A DNA stretch of 64,000 nt from Bacteroides zoogleoformans (GCF_002998435.1 NZ_CP027231.1:1095001-1159000), one strand, 5' to 3'. Shown: positions 53,786-63,063, numbered from the stretch's first letter. Program-made: numbers and translations. The notes: a model not told the origin generated them from the sequence alone.

Positions 53786-54280
53786 TTATCCCAACGGGTT
53801 TTCGCCCTGGTTTTCGCCGCCTCCCGGCTTCGGGCTTTCCGCTGCGGCGTCCTCTTTTCCGGGCTTCGGGCCTTTGCCTTTCTTGGGCACCTGCCTGAAG
53901 GTCAGGGCGCCGTCGGCCGCACGGGTGGCAGCCTTGAAGGGCTTGCCGGGGCGGAACTGTATGGCGGCCCCGGTGATGTGGGCCGGCGTGAACTTCTTTT
54001 CGGTCTCGGCGCCTTTGGAGCGAAGCTGAAGCTGGAAGCTGCCGAAGTTCTCCAGCCTGACAATCTTGCCGGCCGCCAGGTGCTTGTTGACCTGCTTGAC
54101 GAGGGCGCGGATGGTGTTCAGCACGTCGCCGTCGGTCAGGGAGGTGGAGTAGGCAATCTCCTCGGCCATTTCGTCCATGGTCACTTCGCCGTCGGCTTGC
54201 GCCTTGGCATAAAAAAGTTTCGGTGCGCCCGCTTTGCCGGGCTTGCTGCTCATGCGGGCAAGGGAATAATTTACACTCAT
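53786..54280 (-). CDS. HU-family DNA-binding protein with C-terminal extension
   Basis: 164 residues. MSVNYSLARMSSKPGKAGAP leads into the HU/IHF fold of the Bacteroidetes HU-HIG type (GDVLNTIRALVKQVNKHLAA, GKIVRLENFGSFQLQLRSKG, TPAHITGAAIQFRPGKPFKA). The C-terminus is rich in K, G, P and E (KKGKGPKPGKEDAAAESPK), probably unfolded. Likely a DNA-architectural protein of the prophage. Confidence 0.85.
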   Translation of the reverse strand: MSVNYSLARMSSKPGKAGAPKLFYAKAQADGEVTMDEMAEEIAYSTSLTDGDVLNTIRALVKQVNKHLAAGKIVRLENFGSFQLQLRSKGAETEKKFTPAHITGAAIQFRPGKPFKAATRAADGALTFRQVPKKGKGPKPGKEDAAAESPKPGGGENQGENPLG

Positions 54281-54368
54281 CTTTTTCCAATGTTTTAATG
54301 GTTACTGCTTTTGTCGTTTCGCGAATTGACAAAGCTAAGATAGCTGGTTGTGGAGAAGACGACGTGGA

Positions 54369-55302
54369 TTAGGGCGCATTATCCGGGGTTTGGGGCGCCT
54401 TATGCGGATTCATGGGTGATTCGTCGAGCAGAATTGCTTTGAACAGCGCCTCACGCTCGCGATGGCGGCGTAGGTTCTCTTTGTCCTGCGCGCGCCGCGT
54501 CTGCCGGTCGGCCCGCTTCAGGTAGGATTCGTACCGGCGGATGTTGTCCGCCACATTCTTGTGTTGGCGCAGGAACTCCTGCGGGTCGGTCTTCATCAGC
54601 TTCGCCAGTTGCGCTCTCTCCGACCGGTGGGCGATGAGCGGGTGAATGTAGAGGAACTTCCCGGTGTCGTTGAACGATTGCAGCTCGTCGAACGCTTGCA
54701 GATTGCGGATGCGCAGCTCCACCATGTCCATGATGTCGCGTTCAGCCGGTTTCTTGTCCAATCGCTCGTCGAGCTGCTTCATTTGTTTCCAGGTGACCAC
54801 ACGGTCGTTGTAGATGAGTGTGGCCATTTGCACTTGCGGGTCGAAGAGATTGTCCCAGTCTATTTGCGGGTACTCTTCTTGCTTTTGGATTTTGCGGGAG
54901 CCTTGGCCGGAGCTTTTTTTTCTCCTCTTCCAATGCCTGTTCGGCTTCCTCGGCACGTTGCTCAGCAACCTCTTTGGCTGCCTCGGCTTCCTCGGCACGG
55001 ATTTCCGCTTCTTCTCTGGCATCTTCAGCTTCCTCGGCACGGGCTTTCAGTTCCTCTTTGGTTTCCGATGCATGGGATGCGCAAGCCATCGGGCTGCGGC
55101 GGTTGTCGCGGATCTCCTCGCGGCTCACGCAATCGAGCAGCGCATAGAGGATGTCGTCGGCATATCGGCCGGGGTTGCGCTTGAAGGTTTCCAGCCGCGG
55201 CTCCGCGGGGTTCGCCTTCTGGAGCAGCCGAAGGTCGTGTCCGGCGACGGCAGGATTGCGGAGTGCGGCGAAGTGATGTTTTTTCTCTTTGAAACTATAC
55301 AT
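54369..55302 (-). pseudogene. Coiled-coil prophage protein with a shift at an A8 run (frameshift or recoding)
   Basis: Frame one starts at ATG 55302 (MYSFKEKKHHFAALRNPAVA), passes a Glu/Ala-rich coiled coil (EEAEDAREEAEIRAEEAEAA) and reaches EEEKKK at a run of eight A (about 54917). There it would continue in junk-like sequence, while the +1 frame carries DWDNLFDPQVQMATLIYNDR to a stop at 54369. Deleting one A or a +1 shift joins them into about 310 residues. It follows the tail-tube candidate, the place of tail chaperone genes that often use recoding. Confidence 0.6.
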
Positions 55303-55369
55303 TATAATAGTGTGTTAGGATTGCAAGCCGGTGCCTCCGGAAGACGCCGGCTTGCAGTCAGGTTATGAA

Positions 55370-56374
55370 TCAGGCTGTCTGAATCCGGCTGCCGGCAACC
55401 TCTACGAGTGTGGAAGCGTCCAGCACCTGAAGCGTGATGGAAGAACCGGCGCGGGCCGTCCAGGTGGCGCCGTCCTCGAGGACGAACGCGGAGCCGTCGG
55501 CCACGGTGGCCGCCTTGTCGGTTCCGCTGCCTTCGAGCGTGATGTAGCGGCCCTTGTCGTTGGCCGTCAGGCCGGCAAGCGCGTTGATGGCATAGGTGGC
55601 GCTTGCGCCGTTGGGAATCTCATAGCGGCTGTTCTGCGGCGAGACGGTCAGGGTGGTGGCGCCGGCCGCATGCTTGGCGGCGGGAACCCGGACGATGTCG
55701 CCCGAGTACTTGCAGTACTGGTCGATGGAGGTGCGCTTGAAGGTGAAGGTGACGTAGCGTCCGTCCTTGTCGTTCTTGGCCTCGAAAGAGGAGAGTATCA
55801 TGGGGCGGTCGTAGCTGCCTATAACGTACCATTGCTTATCGCCCACCTCCTTGAAGATGACGATGAACTTGCCGCCGGCATGCTCTTCGATGAAGTTGAG
55901 CAGCTGGTCGCGCATGCCGCCCATGACGATGACAAAGTTGTTCTCGCCGCTGGTCGTGATGTCGCCCTTCTCGCCGGTGGCGGTGTAGGTGGGCACGTCG
56001 TGGGCGTCGAAGTATTTCATGTACTGCCCGGGCTTCAGGGGAATGGTACCTACTTCACGGCTGGCGTTGGGCAACGGGAAGTCGACTGCCGGGTTTATCT
56101 GCGACAGCTCTACCAGATAGACCTTATAGGCGATGTTGGAACCGTGCGTCTTGCGGTCGGACACGTCCTCCACATCGCCTATCAGCATCATCGACGCCAT
56201 TGTGGTGCCTCCGAATCCGGAGAGGCAGAATACGGAAGACTCAGGGTCGAGCAACGCACCGATGACGAACACCAGGGCGAACAGCGTCATCAACGAGAGA
56301 AAAAAGCGGACTTGCATCTTGCGAGCCGCCCGGTTTCCTTTACGGAAAGGATCTGAGATTTTTTTTGCTTTCAT
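55370..56374 (-). CDS. Prophage structural protein, tail-tube or major tail candidate
   Basis: 334 residues. After the first 58 residues, which include a hydrophobic stretch (VRFFLSLMTLFALVFVIGALL), the frame gives a beta-rich body beginning MASMMLIGDVEDVSDRKTHG and a C-terminal Ig-like, Thr/Ala-rich part (SGTDKAATVADGSAFVLEDG). An internal start at 56200 (MASMML) may be the true one. The order capsid, this gene, then the shifted gene suggests a tail-tube protein. Confidence 0.55.
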   Translation of the reverse strand: MKAKKISDPFRKGNRAARKMQVRFFLSLMTLFALVFVIGALLDPESSVFCLSGFGGTTMASMMLIGDVEDVSDRKTHGSNIAYKVYLVELSQINPAVDFPLPNASREVGTIPLKPGQYMKYFDAHDVPTYTATGEKGDITTSGENNFVIVMGGMRDQLLNFIEEHAGGKFIVIFKEVGDKQWYVIGSYDRPMILSSFEAKNDKDGRYVTFTFKRTSIDQYCKYSGDIVRVPAAKHAAGATTLTVSPQNSRYEIPNGASATYAINALAGLTANDKGRYITLEGSGTDKAATVADGSAFVLEDGATWTARAGSSITLQVLDASTLVEVAGSRIQTA

Positions 56375-56469
56375 TTTTTTTCTGAATTAAAATTGGAGTT
56401 AAAGAAAGGGGCGGGCTACCCACCCGCCCCGTGTCACCTGAAAAACAATCCTGTTACCTGTGTGAAGAA

Positions 56470-58506
56470 CTATCTCACGCCGGGAATGTTGGGCTGCAAG
56501 TCTTTGTTCACCTTGCGGACGCCGCCCTGCTGACGTTCCAGCTCGAGGAAGTTGCCCGCGCCGTTCAGGATGAGCATGATGTAGTCTCCCACCCGGGTCG
56601 GCGTATAAGCGGCGGTGATTGCGGCGAACTTTCCGCTTTTTGCAATCGTAGTGGCATTATCCGTGCTTCCGCACTCGATGATGTAAGCCACTCCCGCCTT
56701 GGCGTTGGTGATGTCGGTAATGGCCTTTGCGCCCGTGTTGGCAACCGTCATCTGCCAGAAACCTTTGGACGCGTCTACCGTGGCGGCATCGGCCTCCATC
56801 TTGACAACCGGCTTGTTCATGAAGATCTGCTGGAACTCGAAGTTGTTGGCTTTCAGTTTCTCAGGGCTGTCGAAGCGACGTCCCGTAAAGGAAGCTGCCG
56901 TGCCCTCCTTCCAGGTAGACCACGCCTTTAGAAGCTCCATGTCTTCTTTCACCTTGATGGAGAGCATTTCGCCGGGAACGTACTCGAGGAACTGCAAGTT
57001 GCCGGGAACGTCCATGAACATCAGCGGCAGCTGGCCGAGATAAGGCAGCCACACGATGCGCATGCCGGTGTCGGGAACCACGTTCTTGTAGCTGTCGGGC
57101 CCGGTGAAGTCGATGTCCTTGCCGTACTTGGCGCGTACGTTCTTGATCCACCACGGCTGGTGCGTCTTGTTCAGGTAGAGGACGTGGCGGTCAAGATCCA
57201 TGTCCTCGGAGCAGGAGGCGGTGACATCGGCCACGAACTCCTGAACGGAGTCGAGCATGTTGGCCGACGTGTAGCCGCGATAGCTCTCATCGTCGTGCGC
57301 CAGGATCTTGTACTCGTGCATGTAGCGCACCAGCGTGTAGAGGATGCCGGTGGAAGCGTTCAGGAAAGAACCGGCGACGCCGGCTTCGGGCTTCACATAG
57401 ATTCCGCGCATGCGGCGTTTGTTCTGTTCCACCTGGGCGGTCTCCAGCGAGTTGAGAATGCAGAACTCGATCATGTTCCACTTGACGGGGTCGGAGCCTT
57501 CCTTGTTCAGGTAGGCGATGTACATGCGTTCCAGTTCTTTCATGGGGCCGAACTTGAGCTTGATCATCGCGTCGTCCACGTGTCCCATCTCGTTCTCGAG
57601 CTTCATGTCGCCCTTCCAGATCTCGCCGGTCTGGTAGGCCTGTGAAACCTCCGAGAAGAAGGCGTTGAACACGAGGTCGTGATCCTGAATGCCGTAGCGG
57701 ACGGGGAAGTACTGCGTAAGGTCGCGAACCTTAAGCACACGCGCTATCAAGGCATCCTGACGAAGAACAACGTACTGGTTGCCCACGCCGGCGGTGTTCA
57801 CGCCCTCGTAGTTCGTGGCGAACTCTCCGGCGGCCAGACGCTTGTGGTCGAGCATGCCGTTGGCGTGCAGGTAAGCGTAGCGGTTCTGAAGGGAGCGTGA
57901 GAACGCCACCGCCTGCTTACGGAACGCGGCCCCCTCGAGTTCTTCGTCCCAGGCTCCGAACGAAGCGGAAGCGGAGGGGTTGAGGGTGATGCGGTTCCAG
58001 CGGTCGCGCATGGAGAACATGGGATGCTCGATGCCGAAAAGATACTGCGAGCGGTCGGCCGGGCCGGTGAACATGACGCCGGCCCCGACAACGGTCTGCG
58101 CCGGCCGGTCTTCGGCAGCCTGGTTGCTCAGGCGACTGACCAGAGCCTGTACGGAACCGGCAAGCTGCACCAGGGCGGCACCGTCGGCCGGCTGTTCGGC
58201 GGCCTGTTGTCCGGAGGTCTGTTGTGCCGCCGGGTCACCGCCTTCTTCGCCGGCGGCCGGAGAGGAAGCGCTGACAATGCTACCCAGGATTGACTGTATC
58301 CGGTCAATCTGTTCCTGTGTCATGGTTGGCGGTTCCTGTCCGCCGGATTGCTCGGCCGCCATGTCGTCCTGCAAGGCGGACCGGTATTCCGTCTGATAGG
58401 AGTTGACGATCTGCCCCCACTCTTCATGGGTAAGCTGATTGGCTTTCGCTTTGTCCCACAGATTCAGCTTCTGCAGGACAGTTTGAAGTTTTTCTCTGAA
58501 ATTCAT
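56470..58506 (-). CDS. Phage major capsid protein with N-terminal scaffold-like segment
   Basis: 678 residues from ATG 58506 (MNFREKLQTVLQKLNLWDKA). The first 150 residues are low-complexity (A, Q, E, G rich) and look like a scaffold or delta domain to be removed by the protease encoded just upstream. The body has capsid-like parts (SASASFGAWDEELEGAAFRK, DLTQYFPVRYGIQDHDLVFN, EMGHVDDAMIKLKFGPM) and a C-terminal beta domain. Size and order fit a capsid precursor. Confidence 0.75.
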   Translation of the reverse strand: MNFREKLQTVLQKLNLWDKAKANQLTHEEWGQIVNSYQTEYRSALQDDMAAEQSGGQEPPTMTQEQIDRIQSILGSIVSASSPAAGEEGGDPAAQQTSGQQAAEQPADGAALVQLAGSVQALVSRLSNQAAEDRPAQTVVGAGVMFTGPADRSQYLFGIEHPMFSMRDRWNRITLNPSASASFGAWDEELEGAAFRKQAVAFSRSLQNRYAYLHANGMLDHKRLAAGEFATNYEGVNTAGVGNQYVVLRQDALIARVLKVRDLTQYFPVRYGIQDHDLVFNAFFSEVSQAYQTGEIWKGDMKLENEMGHVDDAMIKLKFGPMKELERMYIAYLNKEGSDPVKWNMIEFCILNSLETAQVEQNKRRMRGIYVKPEAGVAGSFLNASTGILYTLVRYMHEYKILAHDDESYRGYTSANMLDSVQEFVADVTASCSEDMDLDRHVLYLNKTHQPWWIKNVRAKYGKDIDFTGPDSYKNVVPDTGMRIVWLPYLGQLPLMFMDVPGNLQFLEYVPGEMLSIKVKEDMELLKAWSTWKEGTAASFTGRRFDSPEKLKANNFEFQQIFMNKPVVKMEADAATVDASKGFWQMTVANTGAKAITDITNAKAGVAYIIECGSTDNATTIAKSGKFAAITAAYTPTRVGDYIMLILNGAGNFLELERQQGGVRKVNKDLQPNIPGVR

Positions 58507-58524
58507 GATAAACAAAATGTTAAG

Positions 58525-59478
58525 TTATAAATAGTTGAGAGCGCCTTGTTTTATTTTCTCCATCTCCGAATAGTTGCGACCGAGCTCGACGGCTTTCGCC
58601 ACGGCCTCGGTGAAAGTCATGGACCCGTCGATGAGTCCCTTTTCAATGGCGTGCCGCGTATCGAACGTCTCACCTCGGAATACCGGGTCGTCCTCATCCA
58701 GACTGCTCATTCCGGGTCTGGAAGCAAGCACGGCTGCCAGGAATTTCTCATTGATGGGATCCAGCTCTTCCTTGATGTATTGCTCCGGCTTGCCGTTCTG
58801 AAGGTCTTCCCACTTCTTGTTCTTAAGGTCGGCTTTCGTGGCACGAGCCATGATGCGCTTAATACCCATCTTTTCGAACCAGCCATCGTAGTTGTAAGTC
58901 TCGATCATCGTTCCGATACAACCAATCGTGTCGTGAGCCGTAAGGGAAGCGATGTAGGCAGAGTGGCAGGTGATGTAGTAGCAGGCCGAGCAATCTGACT
59001 TCTCCACAAGGGTGATGATGGGCTTGTTGCAGGCACACATGGTCTCCGTCAGCCGGTCGATGTACCACGCCTCTTCTCCGGGGGAGTTCGCATGAAGGAA
59101 GTGGCAAGTGACGGCCGGATTGGCTTCAGCCGCAAGAAGGTCGAGCTCGAACTGTTTGGAAGAGAAGTACCAACGGCTGTCGGCGGTAATAAATCCCCAG
59201 ATGCGATGGTAAGCGATACTGCCTTCGGGAAGTTCCTGCGAGGCATAGTCATCTGTAAGGGTTACACCCTGGAGTTCCGAACGGGCCACTTCCTGCTGAA
59301 GAAGCGAAAGAGCCTTTGTCGATAGATCCTTATAAGTAGGAGGATTCTTATCGAAAAAGAAAGAGGTAGGCTTCTCCATGGCAAAGGCTTCCATCACGGC
59401 GGCGGACAAACCTTCCGCTGTGATGAGAAGTCTTTTTAAGTCGGATGTAAGAAGCTGGCGAAGAAAGATTCTGTTCAT
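58525..59478 (-). CDS. S49/ClpP-like prohead protease
   Basis: 317 residues from MNRIFLRQLLTSDLKRLLIT. Serine-protease-like features: HANSPGEEAWYIDRLTETMC (substrate loop), a segment with CSACYYITCHSAYIASL in which the serine or cysteine nucleophile would lie, and HDTIGCIGTMIETYNYDGWF. It resembles the S49 SppA-type prohead proteases of phages and sits immediately upstream of the capsid gene. Confidence 0.75.
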   Translation of the reverse strand: MNRIFLRQLLTSDLKRLLITAEGLSAAVMEAFAMEKPTSFFFDKNPPTYKDLSTKALSLLQQEVARSELQGVTLTDDYASQELPEGSIAYHRIWGFITADSRWYFSSKQFELDLLAAEANPAVTCHFLHANSPGEEAWYIDRLTETMCACNKPIITLVEKSDCSACYYITCHSAYIASLTAHDTIGCIGTMIETYNYDGWFEKMGIKRIMARATKADLKNKKWEDLQNGKPEQYIKEELDPINEKFLAAVLASRPGMSSLDEDDPVFRGETFDTRHAIEKGLIDGSMTFTEAVAKAVELGRNYSEMEKIKQGALNYL

Positions 59479-59529
59479 TGCATGTCTTTTCAGCGAAGAT
59501 AGGCAGCATACAGAATGTAGTGAAGGACG

Positions 59530-59874
59530 TTATAATAAAGGAGATTGAAGCATTTTACATTCTATCCTCAACGTAGCCGTGTTCAGGTGGGGCGATACAG
59601 ATACAATGGCGGGTATCCGCTTATCGCCGACACGGAACACCCGGCGCTTCGTGTCGGCGAACTCGACAACCGCAAGCCGTCCGGCTATGAACTCCCTTGT
59701 CACTTCCGAAGGGGGAAGGCTGATGACTATATCTTTGTCGCAGTTGAAGCAACACCCGGCTTCGGAAATTTCGGCCAAAGGGGAGAACTCAAACTCTTCG
59801 GCCGTGAAGTGATACACCTCCTGACGCATTTTCGTAACAGGATGAACCTTGATTTGAATGGAAAGCTCTTTCAT
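59530..59874 (-). CDS. Hypothetical prophage protein
   Basis: About 114 residues from ATG 59874 (MKELSIQIKVHPVTKMRQEV). Beta-rich, with CCFNCDKDIVISLPPSEVTR. First gene of the leftward structural cluster, before the protease. Family not recognised. Its start lies only about ten bases from the start of a plus-strand frame. Confidence 0.5.
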   Translation of the reverse strand: MKELSIQIKVHPVTKMRQEVYHFTAEEFEFSPLAEISEAGCCFNCDKDIVISLPPSEVTREFIAGRLAVVEFADTKRRVFRVGDKRIPAIVSVSPHLNTATLRIECKMLQSPLL

Positions 59875-59884
59875 TGTCGGCAAT

Positions 59885-60175
59885 ATGCTTATAATTAATC
59901 AGTTCGCAACTATTGTGTCTAATATGATTCAGGGGCATCAGGCTACGTTCAAGCCTATCAGTGACCACGTTTGTTTTGGCATCGCGTTGCTGACAAGTAA
60001 ATTGCTGTCACTTGGCGCATTGCTCGTGGGATTGGAGTATAATAACTGTATAACTATATATAACGTAAGCTCAGCGAACTATGAAATTGAAGACGCTACT
60101 GTGTTTAAGAAGACCAATGAGGGGAGTGAACCCTTCCTGCTTTGGATTACAGGAGAAGCATACAACGAAAATTGA
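59885..60175 (+). CDS. Hypothetical protein at the prophage edge
   Basis: 96 residues from ATG 59885 (MLIINQFATIVSNMIQGHQA). It has a hydrophobic part (FGIALLTSKLLSLGALLVG) and a protein-like tail (ANYEIEDATVFKKTNEGSEP). It could be a small membrane protein or the 3' part of a host gene cut by the prophage edge. No promoter can be placed in front of it outside the opposite gene. Confidence 0.35.
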   Translation: MLIINQFATIVSNMIQGHQATFKPISDHVCFGIALLTSKLLSLGALLVGLEYNNCITIYNVSSANYEIEDATVFKKTNEGSEPFLLWITGEAYNEN

Positions 60176-60249
60176 TGCTGGTCAATAAATAACTCAAAAA
60201 CACAATAATAGAACAAGTTTTTTGTTATCTATTTGCGCAGTTAGACAAA

Positions 60250-60275
60250 AAATGTCCATCTTTGCAAACGAAATA
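60250..60275 (+). promoter_or_regulatory. Candidate promoter of the AbiE operon
   Basis: CATCTTTG, one base away from TAnnTTTG, about 25 bases before the AbiEi ATG at 60290. Confidence 0.35.
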
Positions 60276-60289
60276 ATGAATACAAGATA

Positions 60290-61096
60290 ATGGCGAGTAT
60301 AGCAAGCTGGATATATGATAAGTCGCTTAGAGGCAATTACACCTTCACACACGATGAGGTGGCGCAGGCATTCCCTGACCTGAGTGCCGGCAGCATTGCA
60401 CGGGCGCTGACTAGGGAGGTGAGCAAGGGACGGATTATGTCGCCCCTGCGCGGTTTCTACGTCATAGTGCCGGATGAGTATGTGCTGCGCGGAGCTGTGC
60501 CGCAGTCGTTTTACTTGGATGACATGATGCACCACCTGAGACGCAAATACTATGTGGCTCTGTTGAGTGCGGCAAGTTATCACGGAGCTTCGCATCAGGT
60601 TCCGCTGCGGTTCAGCGTGATGATAGAGCCTCCCGCTATGCGTGACAAGAAGGGAGAGAAGTACCTTACGCATTATTTCTGCAAGAATCATATTCCTGAG
60701 GCATACGTGGAGAGACGGCAGACACGGACAGGCTACATTAACGTGTCATGTCCTGAACTGACGGCAGTGGATTTGTTGACGTATCAGGCTAAGACAGGGA
60801 GCGTTTCGCGGGCAGCCACTGTTTTGGCTGAACTGGCTGAGAAACTGGATTTTGGGCGCTTAAGGGCTGACTTTGTGAAGGAGGTGCCGGTAACTAGTCT
60901 GCAGCGTCTGGGCTATATTTTGGACGAGGTGCTGGAGGAAGGGGAAACGGCAGAGTCAGTGTACAGTCTGTTAAAGTGTTCCGGTTTTGTGCTCCAGTAT
61001 ATACCTTTAAAGGCAGGAAAGAGCAGCGAGGGGTGCGAAAGGAACGCCAAGTGGAGAATTATTGTGAACGAAACCATCGAGATTGACGAGTTATGA
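60290..61096 (+). CDS. AbiEi-family antitoxin
   Basis: 268 residues. The N-terminal winged helix (TFTHDEVAQAFPDLSAGSIA) precedes the AbiEi antitoxin domain (KYYVALLSAASYHGASHQVP, CPELTAVDLLTYQAKTGSVS). In type IV toxin-antitoxin systems AbiEi represses its promoter and counters the nucleotidyltransferase toxin. It overlaps the toxin gene by four bases (ATGA). Confidence 0.88.
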   Translation: MASIASWIYDKSLRGNYTFTHDEVAQAFPDLSAGSIARALTREVSKGRIMSPLRGFYVIVPDEYVLRGAVPQSFYLDDMMHHLRRKYYVALLSAASYHGASHQVPLRFSVMIEPPAMRDKKGEKYLTHYFCKNHIPEAYVERRQTRTGYINVSCPELTAVDLLTYQAKTGSVSRAATVLAELAEKLDFGRLRADFVKEVPVTSLQRLGYILDEVLEEGETAESVYSLLKCSGFVLQYIPLKAGKSSEGCERNAKWRIIVNETIEIDEL

Positions 61097-61896
61097 TACC
61101 AGAGCGATATATTACGGAATGGAGCGAGCAGGCCCCGTGGGTGGTGAATAAATTCATCGAACAGGATTTGATAGTCTGCCGTGCATTAGTGTCTATTTAT
61201 AGCGATGCATTTCTTGCGGAGCATCTGGCATTCAGAGGCGGCACGGCATTGGGTAAGTTGTATCTGAAGCCGCAGCCCAGATACTCGGAAGACATCGACT
61301 TGGTGCAAGTGAAGGCAGAACCCATCAAAGAGACGATAGACCATCTAAGGGATGCGTTGGTCTGGCTGGGCGAACCGGTGGTAAAGCAAAAGAAACACAA
61401 CAATACGCTGGTATTCAAGGTGCAACCGACGGATATGGATGCGGGGGAGATTCACTTGAAGGTGGAGATTAACTGCAAGGAGCATTTCAGTGTTTTTCCA
61501 ATGGTAAGAATGCCTTTTGCGGTGAATAGTTCGTGGTTCAAGGGGGCCTGCGAGATGCTGACGTATGAGTTGGCAGAACTGACAGGGACGAAACTGAGGG
61601 CTGTGTATCAGCGGAGAAAAGGGCGTGATTTGTTTGACCTATGGAAGATACTGTCAATGCACCCCGAGTTGGATAAAGGGAAAGTGATTGAGAGCTATGA
61701 GCGGTATCTGGGCTTCACGGCATCGCACCTGCCTACGTACAAGGAATTTGTGCTGAATATGGACGGGAAGCTACAGGATGAGGAATTCTTGACGGACACG
61801 GAAATGATTCTTGGGCCACAGGTGGAGTATGCCCCTCAGGTGGCGTGGGAAAAGGTGAAAGTGGAGTTGGTGGAGAGGCTTAATACTGAAGTTTGA
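61093..61896 (+). CDS. AbiEii/AbiGii-type nucleotidyltransferase toxin
   Basis: 267 residues from MIPERYITEWSEQAPWVVNK. DNA polymerase beta-like nucleotidyltransferase core: AFRGGTALGKLYL (GG/S-like loop) and RYSEDIDLVQV with the catalytic aspartates, followed by GRDLFDLWKIL. Such toxins block growth by nucleotidyl transfer and give abortive phage defence. A PfkB-type kinase gene follows after 17 bases. Confidence 0.88.
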   Translation: MIPERYITEWSEQAPWVVNKFIEQDLIVCRALVSIYSDAFLAEHLAFRGGTALGKLYLKPQPRYSEDIDLVQVKAEPIKETIDHLRDALVWLGEPVVKQKKHNNTLVFKVQPTDMDAGEIHLKVEINCKEHFSVFPMVRMPFAVNSSWFKGACEMLTYELAELTGTKLRAVYQRRKGRDLFDLWKILSMHPELDKGKVIESYERYLGFTASHLPTYKEFVLNMDGKLQDEEFLTDTEMILGPQVEYAPQVAWEKVKVELVERLNTEV

Positions 61897-61913
61897 ATCT
61901 TAATACTTGAAAC

Positions 61914-62810
61914 ATGGAACTTGAAACAAATAATATCATAGTTGGTGCAGGCCTGATAAGTCTGGATGTGTTGATTTGGGACGGGCAAAGAGTCCCCATA
62001 TCCTATTACGTAGGTGGCACATGCGGTAATGTGATGATGATTCTCTCCCACATGGGTTGGGATGCCTATCCCATAGCCCGTCTGGATGGCACGAAAGACG
62101 GGGTGAGAGTGTTGGATGACATGAAAAAGCACCATGTACACACTGATTTTGTCTCTACCCAAGACGGTAAGACACCGGTGATAGTGCAGCGTAACTTCAT
62201 TAACAAGGACGGTGTTCCCACGCACAAGTTTAAATCACGCAACAATATCGGGCGGTTCTATCTGGACTTCAAGTCGCTGACGCTGAAACAGGCGAATGAG
62301 GTGATTGAGAGGATAGACTTTGTGCCAAAGGTATTCTTCTTTGACAGGGTTTCACCCGCCATCTTGAAGCTAGCCCCCACATTCAAGGAAAAGGGTTCGG
62401 TGATATTCTTTGAGCCTTCCAGTAGAGGAGGTAATGTTAGCCTGTTCAACAAATGTATTGAGGTGTCTGATATAGTCAAGTTCTCGGAACAGAGGATAAA
62501 AGACATTAACCAGTTTAAAGACTATAAGGATAAGCTGTTTATCCAGACGCAAGGGGCAAAGGGTTTGAGCTACCGCTTGAGTGGTGATTGGAAGCACTTG
62601 GAACCTGTTGCAAATGAAAAAGTGGTGGATACCGCTGGTGCGGGTGACAGGACAGCGGCTGCTTTGATTAATAATTTGTTCAAAGATAAAGTAATGTTTG
62701 GAATATGCGATCTCTTAGAATCAGATTTGGAAACAGCTCTGAAAGAAGCGCAGAAAGTAGGTGCTGAGAGTTGTTCTTATGAAGGGGCGCGTGGCATGAT
62801 GCAGCAATGA
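61914..62810 (+). CDS. PfkB-family carbohydrate or nucleoside kinase
   Basis: 298 residues from MELETNNIIVGAGLISLDVL. Ribokinase fold: the N-terminal di-glycine substrate region GGTCGNVMMILSHMGW and the C-terminal DTAGAGDRTAAALIN motif with anion hole and catalytic Asp. Probable ATP-dependent kinase of a sugar or nucleoside; substrate unknown. Only 17 bases separate it from the AbiEii gene, so it is likely the third gene of that operon, an uncommon partner. Confidence 0.85.
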   Translation: MELETNNIIVGAGLISLDVLIWDGQRVPISYYVGGTCGNVMMILSHMGWDAYPIARLDGTKDGVRVLDDMKKHHVHTDFVSTQDGKTPVIVQRNFINKDGVPTHKFKSRNNIGRFYLDFKSLTLKQANEVIERIDFVPKVFFFDRVSPAILKLAPTFKEKGSVIFFEPSSRGGNVSLFNKCIEVSDIVKFSEQRIKDINQFKDYKDKLFIQTQGAKGLSYRLSGDWKHLEPVANEKVVDTAGAGDRTAAALINNLFKDKVMFGICDLLESDLETALKEAQKVGAESCSYEGARGMMQQ

Positions 62811-62962
62811 AACAACTAAAGGACGGAGATATAGATGAAATAATAGCTAAAATTAACACTAGGCCAAGAAAGAAACTCAATTTTCTGAAAGGAATGAAAA
62901 GTAGTGCAAGCAAAAAAATCGAGAAATCGCAAAAAAGATGTTTTTGTTCGGAAGCTGTTTAA
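62807..62962 (+). CDS. Small basic ORF coupled to the kinase gene
   Basis: 51 residues, MKQLKDGDIDEIIAKINTRP, very lysine-rich, ending CFCSEAV. Its ATG overlaps the kinase stop by four bases, which supports translation. It may be complete or the front of a gene cut by the insertion sequences to the right. Family unknown. Confidence 0.5.
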   Translation: MKQLKDGDIDEIIAKINTRPRKKLNFLKGMKSSASKKIEKSQKRCFCSEAV

Positions 62963-63063
62963 AAATGAATTAAGATAATTACTATATATACGTTTATTAT
63001 ATTGAATATCAGTTGGTTGATTGATATATTATTTATAACTTTATGGTTGCAAAGACATTAAGT

